17,020 nt of DNA from JBIKWM01 sp044356305 (GTDB taxonomy: Bacteria; Bacteroidota; Bacteroidia; UBA10329): NCBI GenBank assembly GCA_044356305.1, contig JBIKWM010000053.1, positions 1 to 17,020 on the forward strand, given 5' to 3'. Positions 1-6,798 of the stretch are shown piece by piece (the first letter of the stretch is position 1; each line of letters starts with the position of its first letter). The notes beneath the pieces are model-generated. The model searched no databases, had not been told where the DNA came from, and worked only from the letters and a program-made list of their open reading frames with translations. A program made the translations under genes and the position numbers.

Positions 1-52
1 TGACGGCCCTGTGGCCGGTGGTTATCAAGTCCTTACAAATACCGCGGGCCCT

Positions 53-136
53 CTTGGCCCCTGCCTCTGCCTGACCGAGGTGGAATAAGTCAGGCTCTCA
101 CCGCTACAAAACCAGGGGCCAAGGAAGTGATTTTTT
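53..136 (+). ncRNA. Nested inverted repeats followed by a T-run; possible 3' end of a structured RNA or a terminator
   Basis: An 11-bp perfect inverted repeat, CTTGGCCCCTG (53-63) with CAGGGGCCAAG (113-123), encloses a second perfect 7-bp repeat, GCCTGAC (69-75) with GTCAGGC (89-95). Six T residues follow shortly after the outer stem, on the plus strand near 131-136. A competing small hairpin, GGGCC (46-50) with GGCCC (56-60), shares bases with the outer stem, and another (CGGCC 4-8 with GGCCG 13-17) lies at the edge. The arrangement fits the 3' end of a plus-strand structured RNA or a terminator whose gene lies left of the window. I checked by eye for hallmarks of RNase P RNA, tmRNA, SRP RNA and common riboswitches and recognised none. 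Confidence 0.35.
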
Positions 137-286
137 GTATGCGCGATACATTGAGGTGCAACTCGGCTGTCGCAGATGGGTCAATAATTAAATCTCCAAA
201 GGACGGATAAGGAATAATAAGCGAGGTCTGGCAAGGAAAGGGACATTGTCGGGATTAATTTTCCGAAGGGTTGATTTTTTTGAAAA

Positions 287-405
287 AAGGTCGATAGTCC
301 ATAGACGATAGACCATAGACGATAGACCATAGACGATAGTCGATAGACCATGGTCGATTGTCCATAGTCGATAGTCGATAGACCATAGAACCTAGTCGAT
401 GGTAA
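287..405. repeat. Tandem 7-bp repeat array, consensus ATAG(A/T)C(C/G)
   Basis: From 294 the sequence breaks cleanly into about 16 consecutive heptamers: ATAGTCC, ATAGACG, ATAGACC, ATAGACG, ATAGACC, ATAGACG, ATAGTCG, ATAGACC and so on. Substitutions increase toward 385-405. One further unit with a mismatch may precede it (287-293). Nearly all variation is at unit positions 5 (A/T) and 7 (C/G), and C/G often alternates, giving a local 14-bp higher-order unit (301-335). The array is non-coding: the only open frame through it exists because 7 x 3 bp keeps stops out. Similar heptamer arrays occur in intergenic DNA of other Bacteroidota, to my recollection; I know of no function. Confidence 0.85.
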
Positions 406-440
406 GAGGGCGGGGTCTGAGGGCTGGCTGATATTGGTTG

Positions 441-497
441 CATCATCTGCGATGGGCTACACCCATCGCAGGAAGATGACGCCCTTTCAGGGCTGGG
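441..497 (-). repeat. REP-like palindromic element, possibly also the terminator of the M1 peptidase gene
   Basis: Two hairpins lie side by side just after the M1 peptidase stop. One is CTGCGATGGG (447-456) with CCCATCGCAG (462-471), 10 bp with a 5-nt loop, flanked by CATC (441) and GATG (475). The other is GCCCT-TTC-AGGGC (481-493). Read on the minus strand it begins AGCCCTGAAAGGGCG, a form I associate with REP elements mobilised by RAYT transposases in Bacteroidota and Chlorobi; that family assignment is from memory. No RAYT gene is present here. No clean U-run follows either hairpin on the minus strand, so terminator function is uncertain. Confidence 0.55.
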
Positions 498-524
498 GGG
501 GGCGTTTATTCAGGGCTGCGCAGG

Positions 525-2825
525 TCAATTGGCCCTCTTGCTGCGCTGCATCTGGTTCTCTTCGTTCTTCTTCTCTTTGAAAAGCTGGAAGCGGGAGGGC
601 TCGGAGCGTGGGGGCCACTGGTTGTTGTTGCGGTCGGTGTCGGCCACTTCGAGGAAGGGGTCGAGGCTCACACCGGTGAGTTCTTTCGGGAAGGTGTAGA
701 CCTTGCTGATGCTGTCGGCATCCATGCGCCAAACCTCGGCCGGTATGCGCTCTATCTGCTCGGTGCCATCGCTGAAAGTGAAGCGCAGGATGACGGGCAT
801 GAGGAGGCCGCCCCGGTTGCTGATGTCGATCTGATAGAAGTTGAGGCCGCTGTCGAGCAGTTTGCGCTCAGCGAAACTGAGCTTGTCCACAAATCTGCGG
901 TAATCCTCGCGGTCAGCGGCATCGACCACCGTGGGGTCGTAGCTGTTGTAGAAGTCGCGGGCAGCGGGGTCCTTCTCCACCACGCTCTGGAACGCATCGC
1001 GGTTTCGGAGGTCCGATATGCCCACCGGTTCGCGCTGTTGCCTTTCGTGGGCCAAGGGTTTCTCCACCTCCGGGTTGCGGGTGTCTATCTGGAACAGGCG
1101 CACGGCATCGAGGCCCTGGTCGCAGAAGTCGTTGGTGTAGAACCACCCGCGCCAGAACCAGTCGAGGTCGATGCCAGAGGCGTCCTCCATGGTGCGGAAG
1201 AAATCGGCCGGGGCGGGGTGCCTGAAGGCCCATCTGCGGGCGTATTCCTTGAATGCGAAATCGAACAGTTGGCGGCCCATCACGGTCTCGCGCAATATGT
1301 TGAGGGCCGTGGCGGGCTTGCCATAGCTGTTGTTGCCGAACTGCATGATCTGCTCTGAGTTGGTCATGATGGGCACCATGCCCTCGGGCGCACCGCGCAT
1401 GTAATCCACTATGTTGGCGGCCGGGCCTCTGCGGCAGGGGTAGTCCTTGTCCCACTCCTTCTCGGTGAGGTATTCCACAAAGGTGTTGAGTCCCTCATCC
1501 ATCCAGGTCCATTGACGCTCATCGCTGTTGATGATCATGGGGAAGAAGTTGTGCCCCACCTCGTGAATGATCACCCCGATCATGCGGTACTTGGTGTTGT
1601 CGCTATAGGTGCCGTCCTTCTCGGGCCGCCCGAAGTTGAAGGCTATCATGGGGTACTCCATACCAATGTCATCGGCATGTACGCTGATGGCCACGGGGTA
1701 TGGATAATCGATGGTGTACTTGCTGTAGGTGCGCAGGGTGTGGGCCACCACGCGGGTGCTGTACTGTTCCCACAGCGGGTTGCCCTCTTTGGGGTAATAG
1801 CTCATGGCCATGATGGTGCGGCCGCCTATCTCCACGGCCATGGCGTCCCAGATGAACTTGCGCGAGGTGGCAAAGGCAAAGTCGCGCACGTTGGTGGCCT
1901 TGTACACCCAGGTCTTTCGGTCGGTGCTGCGGGCGGCCTCTGCGCGTGTGGCCTCGTCCTGGGTGACAATGATGACGGGTCTGTCCTTGCTCAGCTTGGC
2001 CTGATTGAACCGCTCCATCTGCAGGGGCGTGAGCACCTTGTCCATGTTCTGGCACCAGCCGGTGGCGGCCACCACATGGTCGGCCGGTACGGTGATGCTC
2101 ACCTTGTAGTCACCGAACGGGAGGGTGAACTCGCCCCGGCCCAGGAACTGCTTGTGCTGCCAGCCCTCCACCTCGTTGTACACACACATGCGGGGAAAGA
2201 ACTGCGCGATGGTGTAGAGGTAGTTCTTGTCTTCCTTAAAGTACTCGTAACCCGAGCGGCCGCCCACCTTCATGCGGTCGTTTATGTTGTAGTGCCATTT
2301 CAGGCTGATGCTCACCTTGCCTTTTGACTTTAGCGGCTTGGGCAGGTCGATGCGCATCATGGTCTTGACCACGGTGTAGGGCAGGGCATTGCCCTTGTCG
2401 TCCTGCACATGTTCGAGTTTGAATCCCCCGTCAAAATCAATGAGCAGCCTCTGTATGTCAGCATACTTCATGCTGTCGGCCATGCTCATGGTGGCGGTGC
2501 TCTTGGTCTCGCTGTCGCGGGCCTGCTGGTTCTGGTCGAGCTGCAGCCACAGGTAGCTCAGCTCATCGGGGCTGTTGTTGTGGTAGGTGATGGTGCCCTG
2601 CCCGCTCAGCACCTGCCGGTCATCATCGAGCTCCACGGCCAGGTCGTAATCGGCCTGCTGCTGGTAGTACTCGTGGCCGGGGGCCCCGCTGGCGGTGCGG
2701 TAGGGGGTGGGGGTGGGCAGCAGGGTGCCGAGCTGCTCAAACTTGTCGCGGGCCTCGTTCTGGGCCGAGGCTGTGCCAGCCGCCATCAGGGCGAGCAGCA
2801 GGCAGAGGGATGATAGTCTGGACAT
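525..2825 (-). CDS. M1 family zinc aminopeptidase, secreted
   Basis: This 766-residue protein is an M1 (gluzincin) metallopeptidase, which removes N-terminal residues from peptides. The zinc site is clear: HEVGH at 421-425 and the third ligand in WMDEGLN at E444, the exact HEXXH-X18-E spacing. GMEYP at 388-392 takes the place of the substrate-binding GxMEN motif, as is usual for Bacteroidota members. The N-terminus (about residues 1-21, ending TASA|Q) is a signal peptide, so the enzyme is exported to the periplasm or outside. I see no type IX sorting domain; the tail is a charged KEKKNEENQ-type stretch. The start follows the hupE-like stop by 27 nt, and a TACATTCG box ends 7 nt before the ATG, suggesting its own near-leaderless promoter. 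Substrate is unknown. Confidence 0.93.
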   Translation of the reverse strand: MSRLSSLCLLLALMAAGTASAQNEARDKFEQLGTLLPTPTPYRTASGAPGHEYYQQQADYDLAVELDDDRQVLSGQGTITYHNNSPDELSYLWLQLDQNQQARDSETKSTATMSMADSMKYADIQRLLIDFDGGFKLEHVQDDKGNALPYTVVKTMMRIDLPKPLKSKGKVSISLKWHYNINDRMKVGGRSGYEYFKEDKNYLYTIAQFFPRMCVYNEVEGWQHKQFLGRGEFTLPFGDYKVSITVPADHVVAATGWCQNMDKVLTPLQMERFNQAKLSKDRPVIIVTQDEATRAEAARSTDRKTWVYKATNVRDFAFATSRKFIWDAMAVEIGGRTIMAMSYYPKEGNPLWEQYSTRVVAHTLRTYSKYTIDYPYPVAISVHADDIGMEYPMIAFNFGRPEKDGTYSDNTKYRMIGVIIHEVGHNFFPMIINSDERQWTWMDEGLNTFVEYLTEKEWDKDYPCRRGPAANIVDYMRGAPEGMVPIMTNSEQIMQFGNNSYGKPATALNILRETVMGRQLFDFAFKEYARRWAFRHPAPADFFRTMEDASGIDLDWFWRGWFYTNDFCDQGLDAVRLFQIDTRNPEVEKPLAHERQQREPVGISDLRNRDAFQSVVEKDPAARDFYNSYDPTVVDAADREDYRRFVDKLSFAERKLLDSGLNFYQIDISNRGGLLMPVILRFTFSDGTEQIERIPAEVWRMDADSISKVYTFPKELTGVSLDPFLEVADTDRNNNQWPPRSEPSRFQLFKEKKNEENQMQRSKRAN

Positions 2826-2832
2826 GGGTGTG

Positions 2833-2840
2833 CGAATGTA
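2833..2840 (-). promoter_or_regulatory. Putative Bacteroidota -7 box of the M1 peptidase gene
   Basis: The minus strand reads TACATTCG, one mismatch from TAnnTTTG, ending exactly 7 nt before the ATG. It lies in the 27-nt gap after the upstream gene. No convincing -33 TTTG was found. Confidence 0.4.
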
Positions 2841-2852
2841 AGGCCGGCCCCC

Positions 2853-3437
2853 TCACATGGGCCAGCGCTCCACCGCCATGCGTAGGGCCACCAGCGCTGC
2901 GGCCACCGACAGGCCGATGGTCCACCACCTGCGCCCATCGGCCCAGAGGCGCAACAACAGCCACTGTATGCCGATGCCGATGGACACGATGACCAATTGC
3001 CCCACCTCGAGCCCGACATTGAACAGAAACAGCGGCCAAACAATCTCAGACCCCAGCAGGCTGCGCAGATAATTGCTGAAACCCATGCCATGTATGAGCC
3101 CGAACCCGAGCGCCATGACGTATGACCCGATGAGCGGACCTCCAGATGTCCCGCTGACGGGATGGCCTGTGCCAGAACCGATCAGATTGCGTGCCGCAGT
3201 GATGACAATGGTGACCGGGATGAGGAACTCGATCCACTCCGTGGGGGCCGCCACCACCCCCAGCACCGCCAGGGCCAGCGTGAGCGAGTGCCCCACAGTG
3301 AAGGCCGTGACCAGCACCAGCAGCCTGCGCCAGTCGTGCAGGGTGAACGGGGCGCACAGGGCCAGCAGGAACAGGATGTGGTCGTACCCGTTCAGGTCGG
3401 TTATGTGTTCAAGGCCGAGGGTGAGGTAGGGGGACAT
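2853..3437 (-). CDS. HupE/UreJ-family integral membrane protein
   Basis: A 194-residue, strongly hydrophobic protein with about six predicted membrane segments (roughly 20-33, 38-62, 66-83, 103-123, 132-160, 171-187). Its conserved polar residues in membrane context match the HupE/UreJ_2 family: EHITDLNGYDH (10-20), TVGHS (47-51), LIHGMGFS (114-121) and NVGLEVGQ (140-147). Relatives include nickel/cobalt permease-like proteins of hydrogenase and urease clusters, but Bacteroidota homologues usually stand alone, and no nickel enzyme is encoded here. Metal transport is therefore only a possibility. It starts 17 nt after the zeta-kinase stop, shows no -7 box of its own, and probably shares that gene's transcript. 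The length is normal for the stand-alone type. Confidence 0.85.
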   Translation of the reverse strand: MSPYLTLGLEHITDLNGYDHILFLLALCAPFTLHDWRRLLVLVTAFTVGHSLTLALAVLGVVAAPTEWIEFLIPVTIVITAARNLIGSGTGHPVSGTSGGPLIGSYVMALGFGLIHGMGFSNYLRSLLGSEIVWPLFLFNVGLEVGQLVIVSIGIGIQWLLLRLWADGRRWWTIGLSVAAALVALRMAVERWPM

Positions 3438-3454
3438 TTTCAGGTAAGTGGAGC

Positions 3455-4255
3455 TTAAGAATGCTTATTGACCTTTAAGAAGTAGTATTTTCTGAACCAA
3501 TTCGGGATTGTCTCAGCCTGCGGGATATCCCAACGTTTCCTCTCGCCTTCTAGGCTGAACGATGCGAATAGCCTCAGCTCGTGCTGTTCGGTGGAATTAT
3601 CGAAGAAATAGGCCCTGTCGGCAAACTGGGCTGCCTCAAACAAATTGTCCAAAGACCGGTGATACCTTTTGGTGATACGGTCCTGATCCACATCGTGTCC
3701 TCCGTTGGGCACACGCACTTTCTTGACTCTGAAAGTGTTGATCAGAGGGTCCTCGGTGGCCACGTAATAGAAATACACTCTATAACCCGCTTCTTGGGCC
3801 CGTTGCATGAGACGGACCTTTCGGCTGTCGGAAAACACCGTTTCCATCGAGAATTTCGTTCTGGAGGCAATCAGGCTGGAGTGAGCGAAATCTGCTATGG
3901 CCTGGGCAAGATAAGTGGATTGGGAAGGGTCGCTCAGAAACACCCGCTCGTCATCAATCTTATGACAACGCTCGAATGTCTGCTCAGGGAAGCTATCTCT
4001 CAGCAATCCGCTTTTACGCACGTGTTCATGAAATCCATGCGTATGGATACCCAGTTGTTTGAATGAGAACGGTCCTTTGATCAGGCTTTCGGCTATTACA
4101 TCAGAATTGACATATATGCCAAAGTCAATATGCCTGTCTTCAATGCAGATTGATCTGATAAACTCTATCAATGTGCTCTTCCCTGAGCCATTCGGGCCAG
4201 CAAAGACCCTCAGACGCGGGATGCGGTCAGTCGAGCTCAACCTTGGAGATATCAA
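3455..4255 (-). CDS. Zeta-toxin-like P-loop kinase/ATPase
   Basis: The 266-residue protein has a Walker A motif GPNGSGKS (20-27), then NSDVIAE (50-56), METVFSDS (137-144) and an arginine-rich segment RVPNGGHDVDQDRITKRYHR (181-200). This order is that of zeta-toxin-like kinases (COG4185 type). Characterised zeta toxins phosphorylate UDP-N-acetylglucosamine; whether this one does is unknown. No ATG is available near the N-terminus: the open frame starts at a TTG at 4255, with another TTG at 4240. Both overlap the end of the upstream small gene (stop at 4227), so translational coupling is likely. The gene is AT-richer than its neighbours (for example 23 G+C in 4081-4140 against 39 in 5521-5580), suggesting horizontal acquisition. 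A role as the toxin of a toxin-antitoxin pair is inferred. Confidence 0.8.
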   Translation of the reverse strand: MISPRLSSTDRIPRLRVFAGPNGSGKSTLIEFIRSICIEDRHIDFGIYVNSDVIAESLIKGPFSFKQLGIHTHGFHEHVRKSGLLRDSFPEQTFERCHKIDDERVFLSDPSQSTYLAQAIADFAHSSLIASRTKFSMETVFSDSRKVRLMQRAQEAGYRVYFYYVATEDPLINTFRVKKVRVPNGGHDVDQDRITKRYHRSLDNLFEAAQFADRAYFFDNSTEQHELRLFASFSLEGERKRWDIPQAETIPNWFRKYYFLKVNKHS

Positions 4256-4445
4256 TGCTCGGTGGCAGATCTTTAAGGTGCTCTTCCCTGCCGTCAGGGT
4301 AAATTCTGACCACAGAATTCTCCCTTACCACTACCAGATGTCCTGCTACCTCCATGGCTTTGGCAGAAGCTTCTTTCCCAGCTTCCCGTGCTGCTCTTTT
4401 CAGCAGACGCTTGGTGAGGTAAGCCCTGTTGTTACTGTGCCTCAT
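4227..4445 (-). CDS. Small protein upstream of the zeta-like kinase; putative antitoxin
   Basis: A 72-residue protein with a basic N-terminal half (KRLLKRAAREAGKEASAKAM) and a short beta-rich C-terminal half (GHLVVVRENSVVRIYPDGRE). I recognise the pattern of small proteins encoded before COG4185 kinases in Bacteroidota, but no characterised domain. Its last 29 nt overlap the kinase reading frame, the gene order expected when an antitoxin is made first. It begins 34 nt after recG ends, and a perfect TAGTTTTG -7 box lies in that gap, 7 nt before the ATG, so the pair can be transcribed separately from recG. Antitoxin function is inferred from size, order and overlap only. Confidence 0.65.
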   Translation of the reverse strand: MRHSNNRAYLTKRLLKRAAREAGKEASAKAMEVAGHLVVVRENSVVRIYPDGREEHLKDLPPSIDISKVELD

Positions 4446-4452
4446 TGTTTCG

Positions 4453-4460
4453 CAAAACTA
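4453..4460 (-). promoter_or_regulatory. Putative -7 box of the kinase/antitoxin-like pair
   Basis: The minus strand reads TAGTTTTG, a perfect match to TAnnTTTG, ending 7 nt before the ATG of the small gene and lying within the 34-nt gap after recG. No -33 match is seen at the usual spacing. Confidence 0.5.
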
Positions 4461-4479
4461 CATAACAGAGGTCAGGGTA

Positions 4480-6588
4480 TCACCCCACCCGCGCCCAGTC
4501 GGCATGTTGGGCAATGAGGCTGTCCAAGGTGGCCGCGATGGTGGTATGGTCGGGGTGGCGCAGGTCGGGGTCAATGTCGGTGATGTGCAGGGCCACCTCG
4601 CGGGCCTGTTGCAGTATGGGCCCGTCCTTGGTGATGTCGGATATGCGGAACTGCGGCATGCCGCTCTGCTGCGTGCCCTGAATGTCGCCCGGGCCGCGCA
4701 GTTTCAGGTCCACCTCGGCTATCTCAAAGCCGTTGTTGGTGCGCACCATGGTCTCGAGGCGGGTGCGGGCATCGCGGCTCAGCTGGTAGGTGGTCATCAG
4801 TATGCAGTAGCTCTGCTCGGCCCCGCGGCCCACGCGGCCCCGCAACTGGTGCAACTGGGCCAGTCCGAAACGGTCAGCATTCTCTATCACCATCACGCTG
4901 GCATTTGGCACATCCACCCCCACCTCTATCACGGTGGTGGCCACCAGTATCTGCGTCTTGCGCTCCTTGAAGCGCATCATCTCAAAATCCTTGTCCTCGC
5001 CCTTCATGCGGCCGTGCACTATGCCCACCTTGAACTCGGGGAAATCGCGCTGTATGGCCTCGTAGCCATCGGTGAGGTGCTTGAGGTCCACCTTCTCGCT
5101 CTCGTCAATGAGCGGATAGACGATATACACCTGCCGGCCCGCCCTGAGCTGTTCGCGCAGAAAACCGAATACGGCCAGCCGCTGCGCATCGAAGCGGTGG
5201 GTGGTGACAATGGGCTTGCGGCCCGGGGGCAGCTCGTCAATGCTCGACACATCGAGGTCGCCATACACCGTCAGGGCCAGGGTGCGCGGTATGGGAGTGG
5301 CGCTCATGAGCAGGGTATGCGGGGCATAGGGCGTGTCGGTGCCCCCGCTCATGCCCACCTTGGCGCGCTGCCTCACCCCGAAACGGTGCTGCTCGTCCAC
5401 CACCACCAGCCCCAGATTGCGGAACTGCACCGCGTCCTCAATCAGGGCGTGGGTGCCTATCAGTATCTGCAGGCTGCCCTCGGCACAGGCCTGCAGCAGG
5501 GGCCTGCGCGCGCTCTGCGCCACCGACCCGGTGAGCAGCCCCACCTGCACGGGCATATCCTTGAGCATGCCGCCAATGGTGCGGAAGTGCTGCTCGGCCA
5601 GCAGTTCGGTAGGGGCCATCATGGCGGCCTGATAGCCGTTGTCGAGGGCCAGCAGCATGGCCATGAGGGCCACCACCGTCTTGCCGCTGCCCACATCGCC
5701 CTGCACCAGGCGGCTCATGCGCTGGCCTGTGGCCGTGTCGGCCCGTATCTCCTTCAGCACCCGTTTCTGCGCCCCGGTCAGCTCAAAGGGCATGTGGTGC
5801 TGATAGAACGTGTTGAAGCACGTGCCCACCTTGGCAAACACCGCTCCCCGCTCGCGTTGGCGGCTCAGCACCTTTAGCTGCAGCAGGCGCAGTTGCAGGA
5901 AAAAGAGCTCATCGAACTTGAGGCGGTGCCGGGCCAGCCGCAGGGCATCGTGGCCGGTGGGCACATGCACCTCGCGCAGGGCGGCCTCCAGGGGCATCAG
6001 GCCCAGGCTGTCGCGCAGAGGCGAATCCAGACTCTCGGGCACCTTGCCGCCCAGCTCAGCGCACAGCGCAAGGGTCAGCTTGGCCAGCCCCTTGCTGTCG
6101 AGGCTCATGGCGCGGGCCTTCTCGGTCGATGAATACACTGGCTGCAGCATGCCGCCCTTGCGCGCCTCGCCCGGCACCACGCGCTCCACCTCGGGGTGGG
6201 CCATGTTGAGGCGGTCGCGGTACACCGTGGGCCGCCCGAATATGATGTACTCGCCCGTGTGGCCCAGGGTGGGCCTCACCCATTTTATCCCTTTGAACCA
6301 TACCAGCTCCACGGTGCCGGTATCGTCCGTGAAATCGGCATTGAGCCGCTGGCCCTTGCCCGCGCCCGACTCGCGCACATTACTTATGCGGCCGCGCAGC
6401 TGCACATCGCCCAGCTCGGGGTCGAGGCTCTCAACGGTGTGGAACTGGCTGCGGTCAATGTAGCGGAACGGGAAATGATGGAGCAGGTCGCCAAACGTGG
6501 CCATGCCCAGCTCGGTGCGCAGCACCTTGCCGCGCTCGGGCCCTACGCCCTTGAGGAACTCGATCGGGGTGTCGGCCCACGGTTTCAT
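4480..6588 (-). CDS. recG: ATP-dependent DNA helicase RecG
   Basis: This 702-residue protein has the full RecG plan: an N-terminal wedge/OB-fold region that grips branched DNA (about 1-150), then two helicase lobes. Visible motifs are Walker A GDVGSGKT (297-304), the RecG-type motif II DEQH (398-401), MSATPIPRT, a VATTVIEVGVDVPNAS segment, QLRGRVGRG (motif VI), and a C-terminal LKLRGPGDIQGTQQSG segment. RecG reverses stalled replication forks and processes recombination intermediates. The length is normal. An N-terminal FLKGVGPERG supports the ATG at 6588; a TACCTTCG box ends 7 nt before it. The small kinase-partner gene follows 34 nt downstream. The complement holds a long but spurious open frame. 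Confidence 0.97.
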   Translation of the reverse strand: MKPWADTPIEFLKGVGPERGKVLRTELGMATFGDLLHHFPFRYIDRSQFHTVESLDPELGDVQLRGRISNVRESGAGKGQRLNADFTDDTGTVELVWFKGIKWVRPTLGHTGEYIIFGRPTVYRDRLNMAHPEVERVVPGEARKGGMLQPVYSSTEKARAMSLDSKGLAKLTLALCAELGGKVPESLDSPLRDSLGLMPLEAALREVHVPTGHDALRLARHRLKFDELFFLQLRLLQLKVLSRQRERGAVFAKVGTCFNTFYQHHMPFELTGAQKRVLKEIRADTATGQRMSRLVQGDVGSGKTVVALMAMLLALDNGYQAAMMAPTELLAEQHFRTIGGMLKDMPVQVGLLTGSVAQSARRPLLQACAEGSLQILIGTHALIEDAVQFRNLGLVVVDEQHRFGVRQRAKVGMSGGTDTPYAPHTLLMSATPIPRTLALTVYGDLDVSSIDELPPGRKPIVTTHRFDAQRLAVFGFLREQLRAGRQVYIVYPLIDESEKVDLKHLTDGYEAIQRDFPEFKVGIVHGRMKGEDKDFEMMRFKERKTQILVATTVIEVGVDVPNASVMVIENADRFGLAQLHQLRGRVGRGAEQSYCILMTTYQLSRDARTRLETMVRTNNGFEIAEVDLKLRGPGDIQGTQQSGMPQFRISDITKDGPILQQAREVALHITDIDPDLRHPDHTTIAATLDSLIAQHADWARVG

Positions 6589-6595
6589 GCAGGGG

Positions 6596-6603
6596 CGAAG
6601 GTA
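6596..6603 (-). promoter_or_regulatory. Putative -7 box of recG
   Basis: The minus strand reads TACCTTCG, one mismatch from TAnnTTTG, ending 7 nt before the recG ATG in the 210-nt gap shared with the divergent phosphatase gene. No -33 match is evident. Confidence 0.4.
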
Positions 6604-6720
6604 GGATCAGCGAGGGAGGGCGGGGGCTGCGGGCGCTACCCGCTCAGACGTCTGGCAGGCCATTGGGCCAGCCAAGGTCAAATGTAGATGAAAGTGAGGG
6701 GGAAGATCCCTCGCGGGGCG

Positions 6721-6735
6721 GTGCATCTCATGCAC
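6721..6735. promoter_or_regulatory. Perfect dyad GTGCAT-CTC-ATGCAC, possible operator
   Basis: A 6-bp perfect inverted repeat with a 3-nt centre lies about 65 nt before the phosphatase ATG (6799), upstream of its likely promoter. A 10-bp palindrome CAGACGTCTG lies at 6645-6654. Operator function is only a guess from position and symmetry. Confidence 0.2.
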
Positions 6736-6762
6736 GGGCACAGATCTGAACCCACCTGCGCA

Positions 6763-6789
6763 TTTGAGCGGAAGCGACCCGCACCTTTG
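6763..6789 (+). promoter_or_regulatory. Putative promoter of the SpoIIE-type phosphatase gene
   Basis: CACCTTTG (6782-6789) differs from TAnnTTTG at one base and ends 9 nt before the ATG at 6799. A TTTG (6763-6766) lies 15 nt upstream, somewhat closer than the usual -33 spacing. Confidence 0.35.
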
Positions 6790-6798
6790 GGGCCTGCC

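Noticed and set aside
287..405. CRISPR array
   Set aside because: Units are 7 bp with no spacers and there are no cas genes.
255..446. 63-codon open frame on the minus strand through the repeat array
   Set aside because: It is open only because 7-bp units repeat every 21 bp in frame; the product is a low-complexity YRL/STMD/WSI repeat with no start context.
1512..2327. 271-codon open frame opposite the M1 peptidase gene
   Set aside because: Shadow of a GC-rich gene; composition is His/Val/Gly-rich with no motif, while the opposite strand carries the intact HEXXH enzyme.
525..2825. Type IX secretion cargo status for the M1 peptidase
   Set aside because: The C-terminus is a charged tail without the beta-strand domain and final basic motif of T9SS cargo.
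2853..3437. Nickel permease linked to hydrogenase or urease
   Set aside because: No hydrogenase or urease gene is in the window; the family name alone does not establish substrate.
3438..3454. Separate promoter for the HupE-like gene
   Set aside because: Only 17 nt separate it from the upstream stop and no TAnnTTTG-like box is found there.
4429..5877. 482-codon open frame opposite recG
   Set aside because: His/Ala/Leu-rich antisense translation of conserved helicase motifs; no domain or promoter supports it.
6688..6798. 37-residue N-terminal extension of the phosphatase
   Set aside because: The stretch is Arg/Pro-rich, contains the likely promoter, and is not needed for any domain.
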